From Streptomyces griseoaurantiacus (lineage in GTDB: Bacteria; Actinomycetota; Actinomycetes; Streptomycetales; Streptomycetaceae): a stretch of 64,000 nucleotides of DNA. The notes under the pieces are model-generated. The model was given only the letters and a program-made list of their open reading frames with translations. It did no database searches and was not told where the DNA came from. Below, piece by piece: positions 26,658 to 36,727 of the stretch (the stretch's first letter is position 1; every line of letters starts with the position of its first letter). Both the position numbers and the translations under genes were made by a program. The stretch is taken from contig BNBP01000036.1 of the NCBI GenBank assembly GCA_014656015.1, forward strand, positions 1-64,000, read 5' to 3'.

Positions 26658-28928
26658 ATGTCGTCCATGTCGCCCCCGCCCCGTGGCACGGGGGCCGCTC
26701 CGGGGGCGCTGCACCGCCTGGGCGAGTGGTGCGCCCGGCACTTCGTCCTCGTCATCGTGGCCTGGCTGCTCGCCCTGCCGGCCCTCGAGGCACTGCAGCA
26801 CTCCTTCGGCGGGGAGTACTCGGACGATTTCGCCCTGCCGGGCACCCAGTCCCAGCAGGGCCTGGACGTGCTGAAGCGGCACGATCCGGCGGCCGGCGGC
26901 TACAGCAGCCAGATCGTGCTGCACGACGGGCGGAAGCCGCTCACCTCGCTGAGCGGGCAGATGTCGGACGCCGTCGGCTCCCTGGCGAGGCTGCCGCACG
27001 TGCTGTCGGTGCAGAACCCGCTGCCCCCGCCAGGGAAGAAGCAGCCCTCTTCCTCGCAGTCGGGAACCTCGCCGTCGGGGACTTCCGAGTCGGGCGGCGC
27101 GGGCCCGCTGTCGAAGGACGGCCGCACGGGGTACATCACCGTCCGGTTCGACGTGCAGCCCTCGACGCTCGGCGACGGGTATCTGCACGGCGTGGACGAG
27201 GCGGTGGGGCCGCTGCGCCAGGCGGGCGCGGAGGTCGAGTACGGCGGGCCGCTCGGCGAACTGGCGCGGCCGGCGCCGGACGACCGGATCAGTGAGCTGA
27301 TCGGTTTCGCGGTGGCCGTCGTGGTGCTGCTGGTCGGCTTCGGCAGTGTCCTCGCCGCGGGCCTGCCGCTGCTGAGTGCCCTGGTGAGCGTGGTGGGCGG
27401 GCTGGCGTGCCTGGGACTGCTGGCCGCCGCGTTCACCTTCGCCACGGTCTCCCCCACCCTGGCCACGATGATCGGTCTCGGAGTCGGCATCGACTACGCG
27501 CTGTTCCTGCTCACCCGCCACCGTCAGCACCTCATGGACGGTGCGGACCCCGTGCGGGCGGCGGGGCGGGCGGCGGCCACGAGCGGCCGGGCCGTCCTCG
27601 TCTCCGGCTGCACGGTGATCGTCGCGCTGGCCGGGCTGTCCGTCTCCGGGGTGGCGTTCATCGCCCTGCTGGGCGTGGCCGCCGCCGTCACGGTGATCAC
27701 GGCGGTGGCGGGCGCGCTCACCCTCGTCCCGGCGCTGCTCGGGCTGCTCGGCACGCGGATCGACCGGCTGCGGGTGCGCCGGCCGGTGGCGGAGACCGAC
27801 GCGCGGCCGGGCGAGGCCGCGCACGGCACCTGGCACCGGTACGCGCTGCGGGTGGAGCGGCGGCCCTGGTGGTTCCTGGCCGGGGGGCTGCTCACGGTGG
27901 CCGTGCTGGCGATCCCGGTGTTCTCGATGCGGCTCGGGCACATCGGCGACGGCGCCGATCCGACCTCGTTCACCGACCGGCGGGCCTACGACCTGATGTC
28001 GGACGCGTTCGGGCCCGGCTCCAACGGTCCGCTGACGGTGGTCGTCGACCAGACGAAGGTGCCGGCCGACCAGCGCTCCGCGCTCGCCTCCCGCACCGGG
28101 CAGGAGCTGGCCGATGCCCCGGGCGCCGCCTCCGTCACCCCGCTGACGGCCACCTCGGACGGGGACGTGCTGGTGGGCACCGTCTACTCGAAGGCCTCGC
28201 CGCAGAGCTCCACCACCACCGACCTCGCCAACACGCTGGTGGACACCACGCTCCCGCACGCCGCCTCCGGAACCGGCGCCAAGGGGTACGTCACCGGGAC
28301 CACGGCCGCGCAGGTCGACTTCCGGGACCTCGTCGCCCAGCGGCTGCCCTGGATCATCGCCGTCGTCGTGGCGCTGGCCTTCCTGATCATCCTGATCGTC
28401 TTCCGCGGTCCGCTGGTCGCGCTCAAGGCGGCGGTGCTGAACGTGCTGTCGATCGGTGCCTCGTACGGGGTGGTGGTCGCCGTCTTCCAGTGGGGGTGGG
28501 GCGGGCCCGCGCTGGGGGTGTCGGGCACGGTGCCGATCGAGAGCTACGTGCCGATGATGATGTTCGCCATCATCTTCGGGCTCAGCATGGACTACGAGAT
28601 CTTCCTGCTCTCCCGCGTGCACGAGGCGTGGCGGCGCACCGGCGACGCGAAGGGGGCGGTGGCCCACGCCCTGGAGATCACCGCGCGGGTGATCAGCTGC
28701 GCCGCGCTGATCATGGTCAGCGTGTTCGCCGCGTTCGTCATCAGCGACAACATCGTGGTGAAGATGCTGGGCCTGGGCCTCGCGGTGAGCGTGCTCATCG
28801 ACGCGACCGTGGTACGGCTGCTGCTGGTCCCGGCGGTGATGACACTCCTGGGGCGGCACGCGTGGCGCACCCCGCGGTGGCTGGACCGCGTCCTGCCGCA
28901 CATCGATCCCGAGGGGGAGCACGAGTAG
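26658..28928 (+). CDS. MMPL/RND-family membrane transporter
   Basis: 756 residues, a different subfamily member from the one at 2683-4929. A first membrane segment (FVLVIVAWLLALPALEAL) is followed by a periplasmic domain with a Ser/Gly-rich stretch, then a membrane block with MIGLGVGIDYALFLLTRHRQ. A second half has the same plan with FAIIFGLSMDYEIFLLSRVHEAW. Both Asp-Tyr pairs typical of proton-driven MMPL pumps are kept. CTGGAGG precedes ATG 26658. It is monocistronic in appearance. Exported substrate unknown; lipids or small metabolites are usual. Confidence 0.88.
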   Translation: MSSMSPPPRGTGAAPGALHRLGEWCARHFVLVIVAWLLALPALEALQHSFGGEYSDDFALPGTQSQQGLDVLKRHDPAAGGYSSQIVLHDGRKPLTSLSGQMSDAVGSLARLPHVLSVQNPLPPPGKKQPSSSQSGTSPSGTSESGGAGPLSKDGRTGYITVRFDVQPSTLGDGYLHGVDEAVGPLRQAGAEVEYGGPLGELARPAPDDRISELIGFAVAVVVLLVGFGSVLAAGLPLLSALVSVVGGLACLGLLAAAFTFATVSPTLATMIGLGVGIDYALFLLTRHRQHLMDGADPVRAAGRAAATSGRAVLVSGCTVIVALAGLSVSGVAFIALLGVAAAVTVITAVAGALTLVPALLGLLGTRIDRLRVRRPVAETDARPGEAAHGTWHRYALRVERRPWWFLAGGLLTVAVLAIPVFSMRLGHIGDGADPTSFTDRRAYDLMSDAFGPGSNGPLTVVVDQTKVPADQRSALASRTGQELADAPGAASVTPLTATSDGDVLVGTVYSKASPQSSTTTDLANTLVDTTLPHAASGTGAKGYVTGTTAAQVDFRDLVAQRLPWIIAVVVALAFLIILIVFRGPLVALKAAVLNVLSIGASYGVVVAVFQWGWGGPALGVSGTVPIESYVPMMMFAIIFGLSMDYEIFLLSRVHEAWRRTGDAKGAVAHALEITARVISCAALIMVSVFAAFVISDNIVVKMLGLGLAVSVLIDATVVRLLLVPAVMTLLGRHAWRTPRWLDRVLPHIDPEGEHE

Positions 28929-29013
28929 GACGGCCGCGCCCTCCCGGAGCCACGCCCGCCCCGGGCCCCCACACACCCCGGACCCGAGCCCGCACCCGCA
29001 CCCGCGCCGGCCG

Positions 29014-29718
29014 TCAGCCGGTCCTGTCGTCCGCCCCGGTCCGGAGCCGGGCGCGGACCCGGCGCAGCCATGCCTCGACGGGAGCCTCGTCCGGCTGCGC
29101 CGGGAGCACGGTGCGGGTCGCGGCGAAGGCGTCCTCGTAGTGGCGCAGCAGGGGCTCGGCGACGGCGGGGTCGGCGGCGACCCGTTCCCCGAAGCGGTGG
29201 TACTCCTCCGGGTCCTCCACGCGGAGGGTCAGCCGGCCGGTGGCGTACAGCTCGTGGCCCTGATGGCACAGGCGCTTGAGGTGGCGGGCGTGCTTCGCGG
29301 TGCGCCTGCGCTCCTCGGCCGAGGAGGCGCGCTCCCCTCGCGCCCGGAGCCGCCGGAACTGCTGGGTGGCGTAACCCAGGTAGGCCGCGCGGACGCGCGG
29401 GGCGGACAGCAGGCAGGCGCGCAGGCCGATGAGTTCCTCGCCCAGCTCGCTGCGCACCTCGTACAGGTCGTCCGGGAGCCAGACCAGTTCGAGGACGGTG
29501 GGATTGCCGGCGAGGGCGAGCCTGCACCACTTGGCCGCCTCGTGCAGGGTGCGGTCCGGGGCGGTGGTGACGTGGGACTCCTTCGGCCGGTGCAGGCCGT
29601 GGAGGTCCTCGGTGGGGGCCGCGAAGACGCCGAGACGGTCCACGTCGGAGCCCGCGTGGGCGAGTCCGTAGGCGGTGGAGCCGACGATGCCGGAGAGCAG
29701 GACATGGATGACGGACAT
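29014..29718 (-). CDS. Predicted nucleotidyltransferase (RlaP/YcgL-like)
   Basis: 234 residues. The N-terminal nucleotidyltransferase motif reads GSTAYGLAHAGSDVDRLGVF, with the paired acidic residues of the polymerase-beta fold. The region KWCRLALAGNPTVLELVWLP and the helical C-terminus are typical of the RlaP-like group, some of which occur near RNA-repair genes. GGGAGG lies upstream of ATG 29718. No RNA ligase gene is adjacent, so a role in RNA repair is only possible. Confidence 0.8.
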   Translation of the reverse strand: MSVIHVLLSGIVGSTAYGLAHAGSDVDRLGVFAAPTEDLHGLHRPKESHVTTAPDRTLHEAAKWCRLALAGNPTVLELVWLPDDLYEVRSELGEELIGLRACLLSAPRVRAAYLGYATQQFRRLRARGERASSAEERRRTAKHARHLKRLCHQGHELYATGRLTLRVEDPEEYHRFGERVAADPAVAEPLLRHYEDAFAATRTVLPAQPDEAPVEAWLRRVRARLRTGADDRTG

Positions 29719-29811
29719 GGGCGGGCCCTCCCTTCGCGGGAGTCCCCCGGGTGCGGAATCCCTGTGCCGGTGGGCCCATTGTGGTGAGGCGGGGGCGGCG
29801 CGGTCACCGCA

Positions 29812-31419
29812 TTATTCGCGGGGCTCCCCCGTGAACCGCTCGCGCAGCTCCCGCTTGAGGATCTTTCCGCTGGCGTTGCGCGGCAGGCCGTCCACGAAGA
29901 GCACCCGCTTGGGCGCCTTGAAGGAGGCGAGGTGCTCCCGTGCGTGGGCGAGGAGTTCGGCCTCGGTGACCTCGCCGCGGGGCACGACGACCGCGGTGAC
30001 TGCCTCGATCCAGCGTGCGTCGGGCAGCCCGATCACGGCGGCCTCGGCCACCGACTCGTGGGTGTAGAGGACGTCCTCGACCTGGCGGGAGGCGACCAGG
30101 ACGCCCCCGGAGTTGATGACGTCCTTCACCCGGTCGACGACGGTGAAATAGCCGTGGGCGTCGCGTACGGCGAGGTCCCCGGAGTGGAACCAGCCGTCGC
30201 GGAAGGCCTCGGCGGTCTCCTCCGGCTTGTCCCAGTAGCCCTCGCACAGTTGCGGCGAGCGGTAGACGATCTCGCCGCGTTCGCCGTCGGGCACGTCCCG
30301 GCCCTCCTCGTCGACCACCTTCGCCTCGACGAACAGCACCGGGCGCCCGCAGGAGTCCATGCGGCCCTTGTGCTCCTCGGGGCCGAGAACCATCGCCAGC
30401 GGGCCGATCTCGCTCTGCCCGAAGCAGTTGTGGAAGGCGAGGTGCGGCAGCCGTTCCCTGAGCCGTTCGAGGACGGGCACCGGCATGATCGACGCCCCGT
30501 AGTAGGCCTTGCGCAGTCCGCCGAGGTCGCGGGTGGCGAAGTCGGGGCGGCCGGCCAGGCCGATCCACACGGTGGGCGGGGCGAAGAAGCTGTCCGCGCG
30601 GCCCGCTTCGATCAGGTCGAGGAGCAGGTCACCGTCGGGGGCGTCGAGCAGGATGTTCTCGGCGCCGACGGCCAGGTAGGGCAGCAGGAAGACGTGCGTC
30701 TGGGCCGAGTGGTAGAGCGGCAGCGCGTGCACGGGGCGGTCGCCGGCCTGGAGGTCGAGGGCGGTGATCGCGCTGAGGTACTCGTGCACCAGCGCGCGGT
30801 GGGTCATCATCGCGCCCTTGGGCAGCGCGGTGGTGCCGGAGGTGTAGAGGAGCTGCACGAGGTCCTCGGCGCGCGGCTCGGGACCGTCGTAGGGCTCGGC
30901 CGCCGCGAGCCGGGCGAGCAGGGAGTCACCGCCGTCGCCGTCCCCGCCGTCCCCGCCGCCCTCGGCGTTCTCGGCGTTCTCGCGCAGCGGCAGGACGCGC
31001 GTGCCCTCGGGCAGTCTGCCGGCGAGGTCCGGATCGGCGAGGACGAGGGAGCAGCCGGACTGGGTGACGAGGTAGGCGAGGTCCTCGCCGGCGAGGGCAT
31101 GGTTCATCGGTACGTGGACGAGTCCGGCGCGGGCGCAGGCGAGGAAGGCGATCAGATAGGCGTCGGAGTTGTGTCCGTAGGCGCCGACCCGGTCGCCGTG
31201 CCCGAGTCCGGTGTCGAGCAGCGCGCGGGCGCCCCGGCAGACCGCGTCGTCGAGGGCGGCGTAGGTCCAGTGCCGGTCCCCGTAGTGGAGGGCGACGCGT
31301 TCGGGGGTGCGGCGGGCGCTGCGCCGCAGCACCCCGTCGACGGTGGCACTCCGGCCGGCCGTGCTCCCCGGCCCCGCACCGCCGCCGCCCCGCTCCGCCG
31401 CCTTCGTCACTTCCGGCAT
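29812..31419 (-). CDS. Acyl-CoA synthetase (AMP-forming)
   Basis: 535-residue ANL-superfamily enzyme activating a fatty or aryl acid to its CoA thioester. The P-loop-like motif is LLYTSGTTALPKGAMMTH; others are YYGASIMP, FGQSEIGP, GWFHSGDLAVRDAHGYF and the C-terminal lysine motif PRNASGKILKRELRERF. A Gly/Asp-rich loop (GGGDGGDGDGGD) near residue 155 is lineage-specific. GGAGGGACAGGGC precedes ATG 31419. It is divergent from a secreted acylase, which could release acyl groups, though a link is speculative. Confidence 0.9.
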   Translation of the reverse strand: MPEVTKAAERGGGGAGPGSTAGRSATVDGVLRRSARRTPERVALHYGDRHWTYAALDDAVCRGARALLDTGLGHGDRVGAYGHNSDAYLIAFLACARAGLVHVPMNHALAGEDLAYLVTQSGCSLVLADPDLAGRLPEGTRVLPLRENAENAEGGGDGGDGDGGDSLLARLAAAEPYDGPEPRAEDLVQLLYTSGTTALPKGAMMTHRALVHEYLSAITALDLQAGDRPVHALPLYHSAQTHVFLLPYLAVGAENILLDAPDGDLLLDLIEAGRADSFFAPPTVWIGLAGRPDFATRDLGGLRKAYYGASIMPVPVLERLRERLPHLAFHNCFGQSEIGPLAMVLGPEEHKGRMDSCGRPVLFVEAKVVDEEGRDVPDGERGEIVYRSPQLCEGYWDKPEETAEAFRDGWFHSGDLAVRDAHGYFTVVDRVKDVINSGGVLVASRQVEDVLYTHESVAEAAVIGLPDARWIEAVTAVVVPRGEVTEAELLAHAREHLASFKAPKRVLFVDGLPRNASGKILKRELRERFTGEPRE

Positions 31420-31652
31420 GCCCTGTCCCTCCACCCGGTCCGCTCTGCCCGTGATCCTCATGTGCGGCGGTGACGGGGTCAAGCGTCCGGCCCGGCGGGG
31501 GCGTGCGGCGGGTTCCGGCAGGAGGGGGCCGACGTGGCGGGACGTGGCGGGAAGACGAGCGACCGAAGACCGGTTCCCGGCGAGGACGCTTCGTCCGGCA
31601 CCACCCTTGTTACGCTCAACGCTCCCTTCCGCCACTGTAGTTGGGGGGCACC

Positions 31653-34076
31653 ATGCGTATTCGTCACAGAGCGGTGGCCGTCGTGGCCGCCGTCCTGTTC
31701 GCCGCCGCGGGATCACTGCCCGCGACCGCCGGCACGGGGGCCGCACACCAGCGGGAGCGTCCTTCCGCCGGCCGGCTGTCGGCCGAGATCCGCTACACCG
31801 AGTACGGCATCCCGCACATCCTCGCCAAGGACTACGCGAGCCTCGGCTTCGGCGAGGGCTACGCCCAGGCCGCCGACCAGGTCTGCACGCTCGCCGACGG
31901 CTTCGTGACGCTGCGCGGGGAGCGCGCCCGCCACTTCGGCGCGGACGCGAAGCCCGACGGCTCGCTGTCCTCGGCCTCGACCAATCTCACCAGCGACCTC
32001 TACTTCCGCGGGGTGCGCGAAGCGCACACGGTGGAGAAACTGCTCGCCGAGCGCGCGCCGCTGGGCCCGAGCACGCAGGTGCGGGACCTGATGCGCGGCT
32101 GGGCCGCCGGGTACAACACCTGGCTGGCGCGGCACGAGATCACCGACCCCGCGTGCCGGGGCGCGCGCTGGGTGAAGCCGGTCACCTCCCTCGACGTGGC
32201 CGTGCGCGGCTACGCGGTGGCGGTGCTGGCCGGCGAGGGCCGCGCGGTCGACGCGCTGACGACCGCGACGCCGCCCACCGGCGGTACGGCGGACCGGAGT
32301 TCCCCCGAGGCGGCGCCCGATCCGCGCGCGGCCGCCCGTGCCGCACGGGAGCTGTTCGCCCAGGACCGGGCGGACATGGGGTCCAACGCGGTCGCCTTCA
32401 GCGGGGCCACCACGGCGAACGGCCGGGGTCTGCTGCTCGGCAACCCGCACTACCCGTGGCAGGGGGGCCGCCGCTTCTGGCAGGCGCAGCTCACCGTGCC
32501 GGGCGAACTCGACGTGGCGGGCGGCTCGCTGCTCGGCCTGCCCATCACCTCGATCGGCTTCAACTCCCGCGTCGCCTGGAGCCACACCGTGGCCACCGGG
32601 GTCCCGGAGAACGTGTACCGGCTCGACCTCGATCCCTCCGATCCCACGGTCTACCTCGTGGACGGCCGGCGCGAGCGGATGACGAAGCGGACCGTGACCG
32701 TCGCCGTCAAGGACGGCCCGCCCGTCACCCGCACCCAGTGGTGGACGCGCTACGGCCCCGTCCTCACCTCCCTGGGCCCGCAGATCCCCTTGCCCTGGAC
32801 GGCCACGACGGCGTACGCGCTGAACGATCCCAACGCGGCCAACCTCCGCTTCGCCGACACCTCCCTCGGGTTCGCGAAGGCGAGGAGCACCGCGGACGTC
32901 CGGCGCTCCCTGGAGCGGCACCAGGGCCTGCCGTGGGTCAACACCGTCGCCGCCGACTCCTCGGGGCACTCCCTGTTCACCCAGTCCCAGCTGCTGCCCC
33001 GGGTCACCGACGGCCTCGCGGCACGCTGCTCCACGCCGCTGGGTGCGGCCACCTATCCCGCCGCCGGGCTCGCCGTCCTCGACGGCTCCCGGCGCGCGTG
33101 CGCGCTCGGGCGTGACGAGGACGCCGTTCAGGCGGGGACCTTCGGGCCCTCCCGGATGCCGACGCTCGAGGACGCCCCGTACGTCGAGAACAGCAACGAC
33201 AGCGCGTGGCTGACCAATGCCGACCGGCCGCTCACCGGCTACGAGCGGATCTTCGGCACGGTCGCCATGCCGTCCAGCCCGCGCACCCGGGGTGCCGTCC
33301 AGGACGTGTCCGCGCTGGCGGCCCGCGGCGGGCTGACCGTGCGGGACCTGCAGCGGCAGCAGTTCGCCGACCGTGTGCCGGTCGCCGACCTGGCCGCCGC
33401 CGACACCGCCCGGGCCTGTGCCGCGCTGCCCGGCGGCACGGCCACCGCCTCCGACGGGACGGCGGTGAAGGTGGGCGAGGCGTGCCGGGTACTCGCCGCC
33501 TGGGACCGCACGGTCGGCACCGGCAGCAGGGGCGCGCTGCTGTTCGACCGGTTCTGGCGGAAGCTGAGCGGCTCCGTACCGCAGGACCAGCTGTGGAAGG
33601 TTCCGTTCTCGGCGGCCGACCCCCTGCGCACGCCGCGCACGCTGAACACCGCCGTACCCGCCTTCGCCACCGCCCTCGCGGACGCGGTGCGGGAACTCGG
33701 CCGGGCCGGCATCGGCCTCGACGAGCCGCTGGGCGCCCACCAGTTCGTGGTGCGCAACGGCAAGCGCGTCCCGGTGCCGGGCGGCACCGAGGCGCTCGGG
33801 GTGTGGAACAAGGTCGATTCCCGGTGGGACGCCCCGGCCGGCGGCTACACGGAGGTCGTCACCGGGTCGAGCCATGTGCAGGCGGTCGGCTGGGACGGCG
33901 GCCGCTGTCCCGTCGCCCGGACGCTGCTGACGTACTCCCAGTCCTCGAACCCGAACTCGGCGCACTACGCCGACCAGACCCGCTTGTTCTCCCGGGGCGA
34001 GTGGGTGACGTTCCGCTTCTGCGAGCGGGACATCCGCTCCTCGCCCGCGCTGAGGGTGGTGCGGGTCAGGGGCTGA
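31653..34076 (+). CDS. Secreted penicillin-acylase-family amidohydrolase (AhlM/aculeacin acylase type)
   Basis: 807-residue Ntn-hydrolase precursor. A signal peptide (MRIRHRAVAVVAAVLFAAAG, ending near ATAG) precedes the alpha subunit with RYTEYGIPHILAKDY. A spacer ends at DMG, and the beta subunit begins with nucleophile Ser244 (SNAVAFSG). GNPHYPW and ENSNDSAWLTN are further conserved sites. Length and layout match Streptomyces aculeacin A acylase and AhlM, which deacylate cyclic lipopeptides and acyl-homoserine lactones. The true substrate cannot be read from sequence. GGGGGG stands before ATG 31653. Confidence 0.88.
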   Translation: MRIRHRAVAVVAAVLFAAAGSLPATAGTGAAHQRERPSAGRLSAEIRYTEYGIPHILAKDYASLGFGEGYAQAADQVCTLADGFVTLRGERARHFGADAKPDGSLSSASTNLTSDLYFRGVREAHTVEKLLAERAPLGPSTQVRDLMRGWAAGYNTWLARHEITDPACRGARWVKPVTSLDVAVRGYAVAVLAGEGRAVDALTTATPPTGGTADRSSPEAAPDPRAAARAARELFAQDRADMGSNAVAFSGATTANGRGLLLGNPHYPWQGGRRFWQAQLTVPGELDVAGGSLLGLPITSIGFNSRVAWSHTVATGVPENVYRLDLDPSDPTVYLVDGRRERMTKRTVTVAVKDGPPVTRTQWWTRYGPVLTSLGPQIPLPWTATTAYALNDPNAANLRFADTSLGFAKARSTADVRRSLERHQGLPWVNTVAADSSGHSLFTQSQLLPRVTDGLAARCSTPLGAATYPAAGLAVLDGSRRACALGRDEDAVQAGTFGPSRMPTLEDAPYVENSNDSAWLTNADRPLTGYERIFGTVAMPSSPRTRGAVQDVSALAARGGLTVRDLQRQQFADRVPVADLAAADTARACAALPGGTATASDGTAVKVGEACRVLAAWDRTVGTGSRGALLFDRFWRKLSGSVPQDQLWKVPFSAADPLRTPRTLNTAVPAFATALADAVRELGRAGIGLDEPLGAHQFVVRNGKRVPVPGGTEALGVWNKVDSRWDAPAGGYTEVVTGSSHVQAVGWDGGRCPVARTLLTYSQSSNPNSAHYADQTRLFSRGEWVTFRFCERDIRSSPALRVVRVRG

Positions 34077-34173
34077 GGGGCGAGGGGCGGGTCCGGTCCG
34101 CGGGTGCGGGCCGGGCCGGCCCCTCTTCTGCGGGTCGGCGACGCGGCTTTGCGTGGAGGCGGCGAGGCGGCGG

Positions 34174-35748
34174 TCAGAGCAGGTCCTCCAGGACGGCGCG
34201 GGCCGCGTTGTGGCCGGGGACGCCGCTCACGCCGCCGCCGCGCACCGCGCCGGCCCCGCACAGCAGGACGTTCGGGTGCGCGGTCGCCACACCCCAGCGG
34301 CCGGGGCCCTCCTCCTCCGCGTAGGGCCAGGACAGCCCGCGGTGGAAGATGTGGCCGCCGGGCAGCCGCAGGTCGCGTTCGAGGTCGAGCGGGGTGCGTG
34401 CCTCGATGCAGGGGCGCCCTTCGGCGTCGGTGGCCAGGCAGTCGGCCAGCGGTTCGGCGAGGTGGGCGTCCAGCTGGGCGAGGGTGGCCTCGAGCAGTGC
34501 CTCGCGGCGGGCGTCGTGGTCGGCGGTGAACAGCCGGGCCGGGGTGTGCAGGCCGAACAGGGTCAGCGTGTGGTGGCCCCGCTCGGCGAGTGCGGGGCCG
34601 AGGATGGTCGGGTCGGTGAGGGAGTGGCAGTAGATCTCCGAGGGCGGCGCGGTGGGCAGCGTCCCGGCGGCGGCCTGGGCGTGCGCGGTGGCGAGCTGTT
34701 CGTAGCCCTCGGCGATGTGGAAGGTGCCGGCGAAGGCCTCGCGGGGGTCGACGGCGGTGTCGCGCAGCCGGGGCAGCCGGGTGAGCAGCATGTTCACCTT
34801 GAGCTGGGCGCCCTCGGCGGGGGCGGGCGGGGTGTCGCCGGTGAGCCGGGCCAGTTCCTCGGGCGAGGCGTTGACCAGGACGTGCCGGGCGCTGACGGTG
34901 GCCTCGCCCTCGGCGCCCCGGTGGGTGACCTCGGCACAGCGGCCGTCGGTCTCGATGCGCACGGCCTCCCGCCCGGTGCGCAGGACGGCGCCCGCCTCCC
35001 GGGCCGCGGCCGCGAGGGCGTCGGTGAGCGCGCCCATGCCGCCCACGGGCACGTCCCAGGCGCCGGTGCCGCCGCCGATCACGTGGTAGAGGAAGCAGCG
35101 GTTCTGGGCGAGCGAGGGGTCGTGGGCGTCGGCGAAGGTGCCGATGAGGGCGTCGGTGAGGACGACGCCGCGGACGGTGTCGTCGGCGAAGCGCTCCTCG
35201 ACGGCGGTGCCGAGGGGCTCCTCGAACAGGACGCGCCACGCCGTCTCGTCGTCGATGCGGCGGCGCAGTTCCGCCCGTGCGGGCAGCGGTTCGGTGAGCG
35301 TGGGGAAGACCCGGCGGGCGACGTGGCCGGTCATGCCGTAGAAGCGCTGCCAGGCCTCGTACTCGCGGTCGGAGCCGGTGAGGCGGGCGAAGGACTCGCG
35401 GGTGCGCCGCTCGCCGCCGCCGACCAGCAGCCCGGTGGGCCGGCCGGCGCGCGTGACGGGGGTGTACGAGGAGATCGTGCGGGGGCGCGTCCGAAAGCGC
35501 AGCCCCAGCTCCTGGACGATCTTCGGGGGCAGCAGGCTGACGAGGTAGGAGTAGCGGGAGAGCCGGGCGTCGACCCCGGCGAAGGGGCGGGTGGAGACGG
35601 CGGCGCCCCCGGTGTGGTCCAGGCGTTCGAGGAGGAGCACGGACCGGCCGGCCCGGGCGAGGTAGGCGGCGGCTACCAGTCCGTTGTGGCCGCCGCCCAC
35701 GATCACGGCGTCGTAGTGCTCGGCGGTGTGTCCCTGGGGCGCTGGCAT
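34174..35748 (-). CDS. PYROXD2-like FAD oxidoreductase
   Basis: 524 residues. The FAD motif DAVIVGGGHNGLVAAAYLARAGRSVLLLE is at residues 12-40 and a C-terminal motif NVLLCGAGAVRGGGVSGVPGHNAARAV follows. The pattern fits the phytoene-desaturase-related PYROXD2 group, not CrtI. AAGGA stands before ATG 35748. The gene lies 20 kb from the crt genes and next to an MpaB-like gene. No substrate is known. Confidence 0.83.
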   Translation of the reverse strand: MPAPQGHTAEHYDAVIVGGGHNGLVAAAYLARAGRSVLLLERLDHTGGAAVSTRPFAGVDARLSRYSYLVSLLPPKIVQELGLRFRTRPRTISSYTPVTRAGRPTGLLVGGGERRTRESFARLTGSDREYEAWQRFYGMTGHVARRVFPTLTEPLPARAELRRRIDDETAWRVLFEEPLGTAVEERFADDTVRGVVLTDALIGTFADAHDPSLAQNRCFLYHVIGGGTGAWDVPVGGMGALTDALAAAAREAGAVLRTGREAVRIETDGRCAEVTHRGAEGEATVSARHVLVNASPEELARLTGDTPPAPAEGAQLKVNMLLTRLPRLRDTAVDPREAFAGTFHIAEGYEQLATAHAQAAAGTLPTAPPSEIYCHSLTDPTILGPALAERGHHTLTLFGLHTPARLFTADHDARREALLEATLAQLDAHLAEPLADCLATDAEGRPCIEARTPLDLERDLRLPGGHIFHRGLSWPYAEEEGPGRWGVATAHPNVLLCGAGAVRGGGVSGVPGHNAARAVLEDLL

Positions 35749-35797
35749 GGTCCTTGGTAACACGCGGGGCGGGAGGGGGCCAGGGTGCGTGAGCGCG

Positions 35798-36646
35798 CTA
35801 CGGCTCGAGGCGGCGCGGGTCGGGGCGGCTGCCGGGGCCGAGGCGGGCCGTGGCGCGCAGGATGTGCTTCGGCGGGAGCTGCCAGCGCACCCGGGCGGGC
35901 ACCGTGCGCAAGGCGGCGCCGGTCAGCCGGAGCCGCCGGGTGACGGTGGCGGGCGGCGGGGCGGGGCGGCCGTAGAGGGCGTGGGCCCAGGGCGGCAGGG
36001 CGGCGTAGGCCAGGCGTGCCACGTGCGGCCAGAGCAGGGCGCGGGCCGGGAGGAGGAGGGGGTGGACGCCGGGGCGGCGCAGGAAGTCGTCGATCTCGCG
36101 GGCGTCGGCGCCGGCGGCGAGCGCGGGGCGTACCGAGGCGAAGTAGGCAGCGAGTTCGGCCCGGCTGCCGGGCACCCCGGCGGGGTCGAGGCCGACGAGC
36201 CGGGCGCTCTCGCGGTGCTCGGCGACGTAGCGGTCGGCGAGGGCGTCGCTGAGGGGGTAGCCGGAGCGGCACAGCACGTGCACGTAGGAGTCGATCTCGG
36301 CGCAGTGCACCCAGAGCAGCAGTTCGGGCTCGTCGATCCGGTAGGTCCGCCCGGTGTCCGGGTCGGTGGCACGGAGCATGTCGTGGATGCGGCGGACGCG
36401 GGCGCCCGCGCGTTCGGCCGCCTCGGTGGTGCCGTAGGTCGTGGTGCCCACGAAGTCGGCGGTGCGCCGCAGCCGCCCCCAGGCGTCCTCGCGGAAGTCG
36501 GAGTTCTCGATGACGGCACGGACGGCGCGGGGATGCAGGGCCTGGAGGTAGAGGGCGCGGATGCCGGCCACCCACATCATGGGGTCGCCGTGCGCCTGCC
36601 AGGTCACGGAGGCCGGGGTGAACAGGCCTGGGTCGCGGACACTCAC
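35798..36646 (-). CDS. Oxygenase MpaB family (DUF2236) protein
   Basis: 282 residues of the DUF2236/MpaB-like haem-protein family, which includes latex-clearing protein and mycophenolic-acid MpaB. Visible family features are PMMWVAGIRALYLQALHPRAVRAVIENSDFREDAWGRLRRTADFVGTTTYG and ELLLWVHCAEIDSYV, with the His/Thr positions expected near the haem. The GTG start is the first in the frame and has no good ribosome site. It lies 50 bases upstream of the PYROXD2-like gene on the same strand, so co-transcription is likely. Confidence 0.82.
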   Translation of the reverse strand: MSVRDPGLFTPASVTWQAHGDPMMWVAGIRALYLQALHPRAVRAVIENSDFREDAWGRLRRTADFVGTTTYGTTEAAERAGARVRRIHDMLRATDPDTGRTYRIDEPELLLWVHCAEIDSYVHVLCRSGYPLSDALADRYVAEHRESARLVGLDPAGVPGSRAELAAYFASVRPALAAGADAREIDDFLRRPGVHPLLLPARALLWPHVARLAYAALPPWAHALYGRPAPPPATVTRRLRLTGAALRTVPARVRWQLPPKHILRATARLGPGSRPDPRRLEP

Positions 36647-36727
36647 GCCGGTGCCGTACCCGGTGGCCGTGCGGTCATGCCGGGCCCGGTCCCCGGGCGC
36701 GCGGGGGCGGACCGGGGGCTCACGCCG

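Noticed and set aside
34153..35760. Long plus-strand frame opposite the PYROXD2-like gene
   Set aside because: It has no ribosome site or domain and arises from the codon pattern of the real minus-strand gene.
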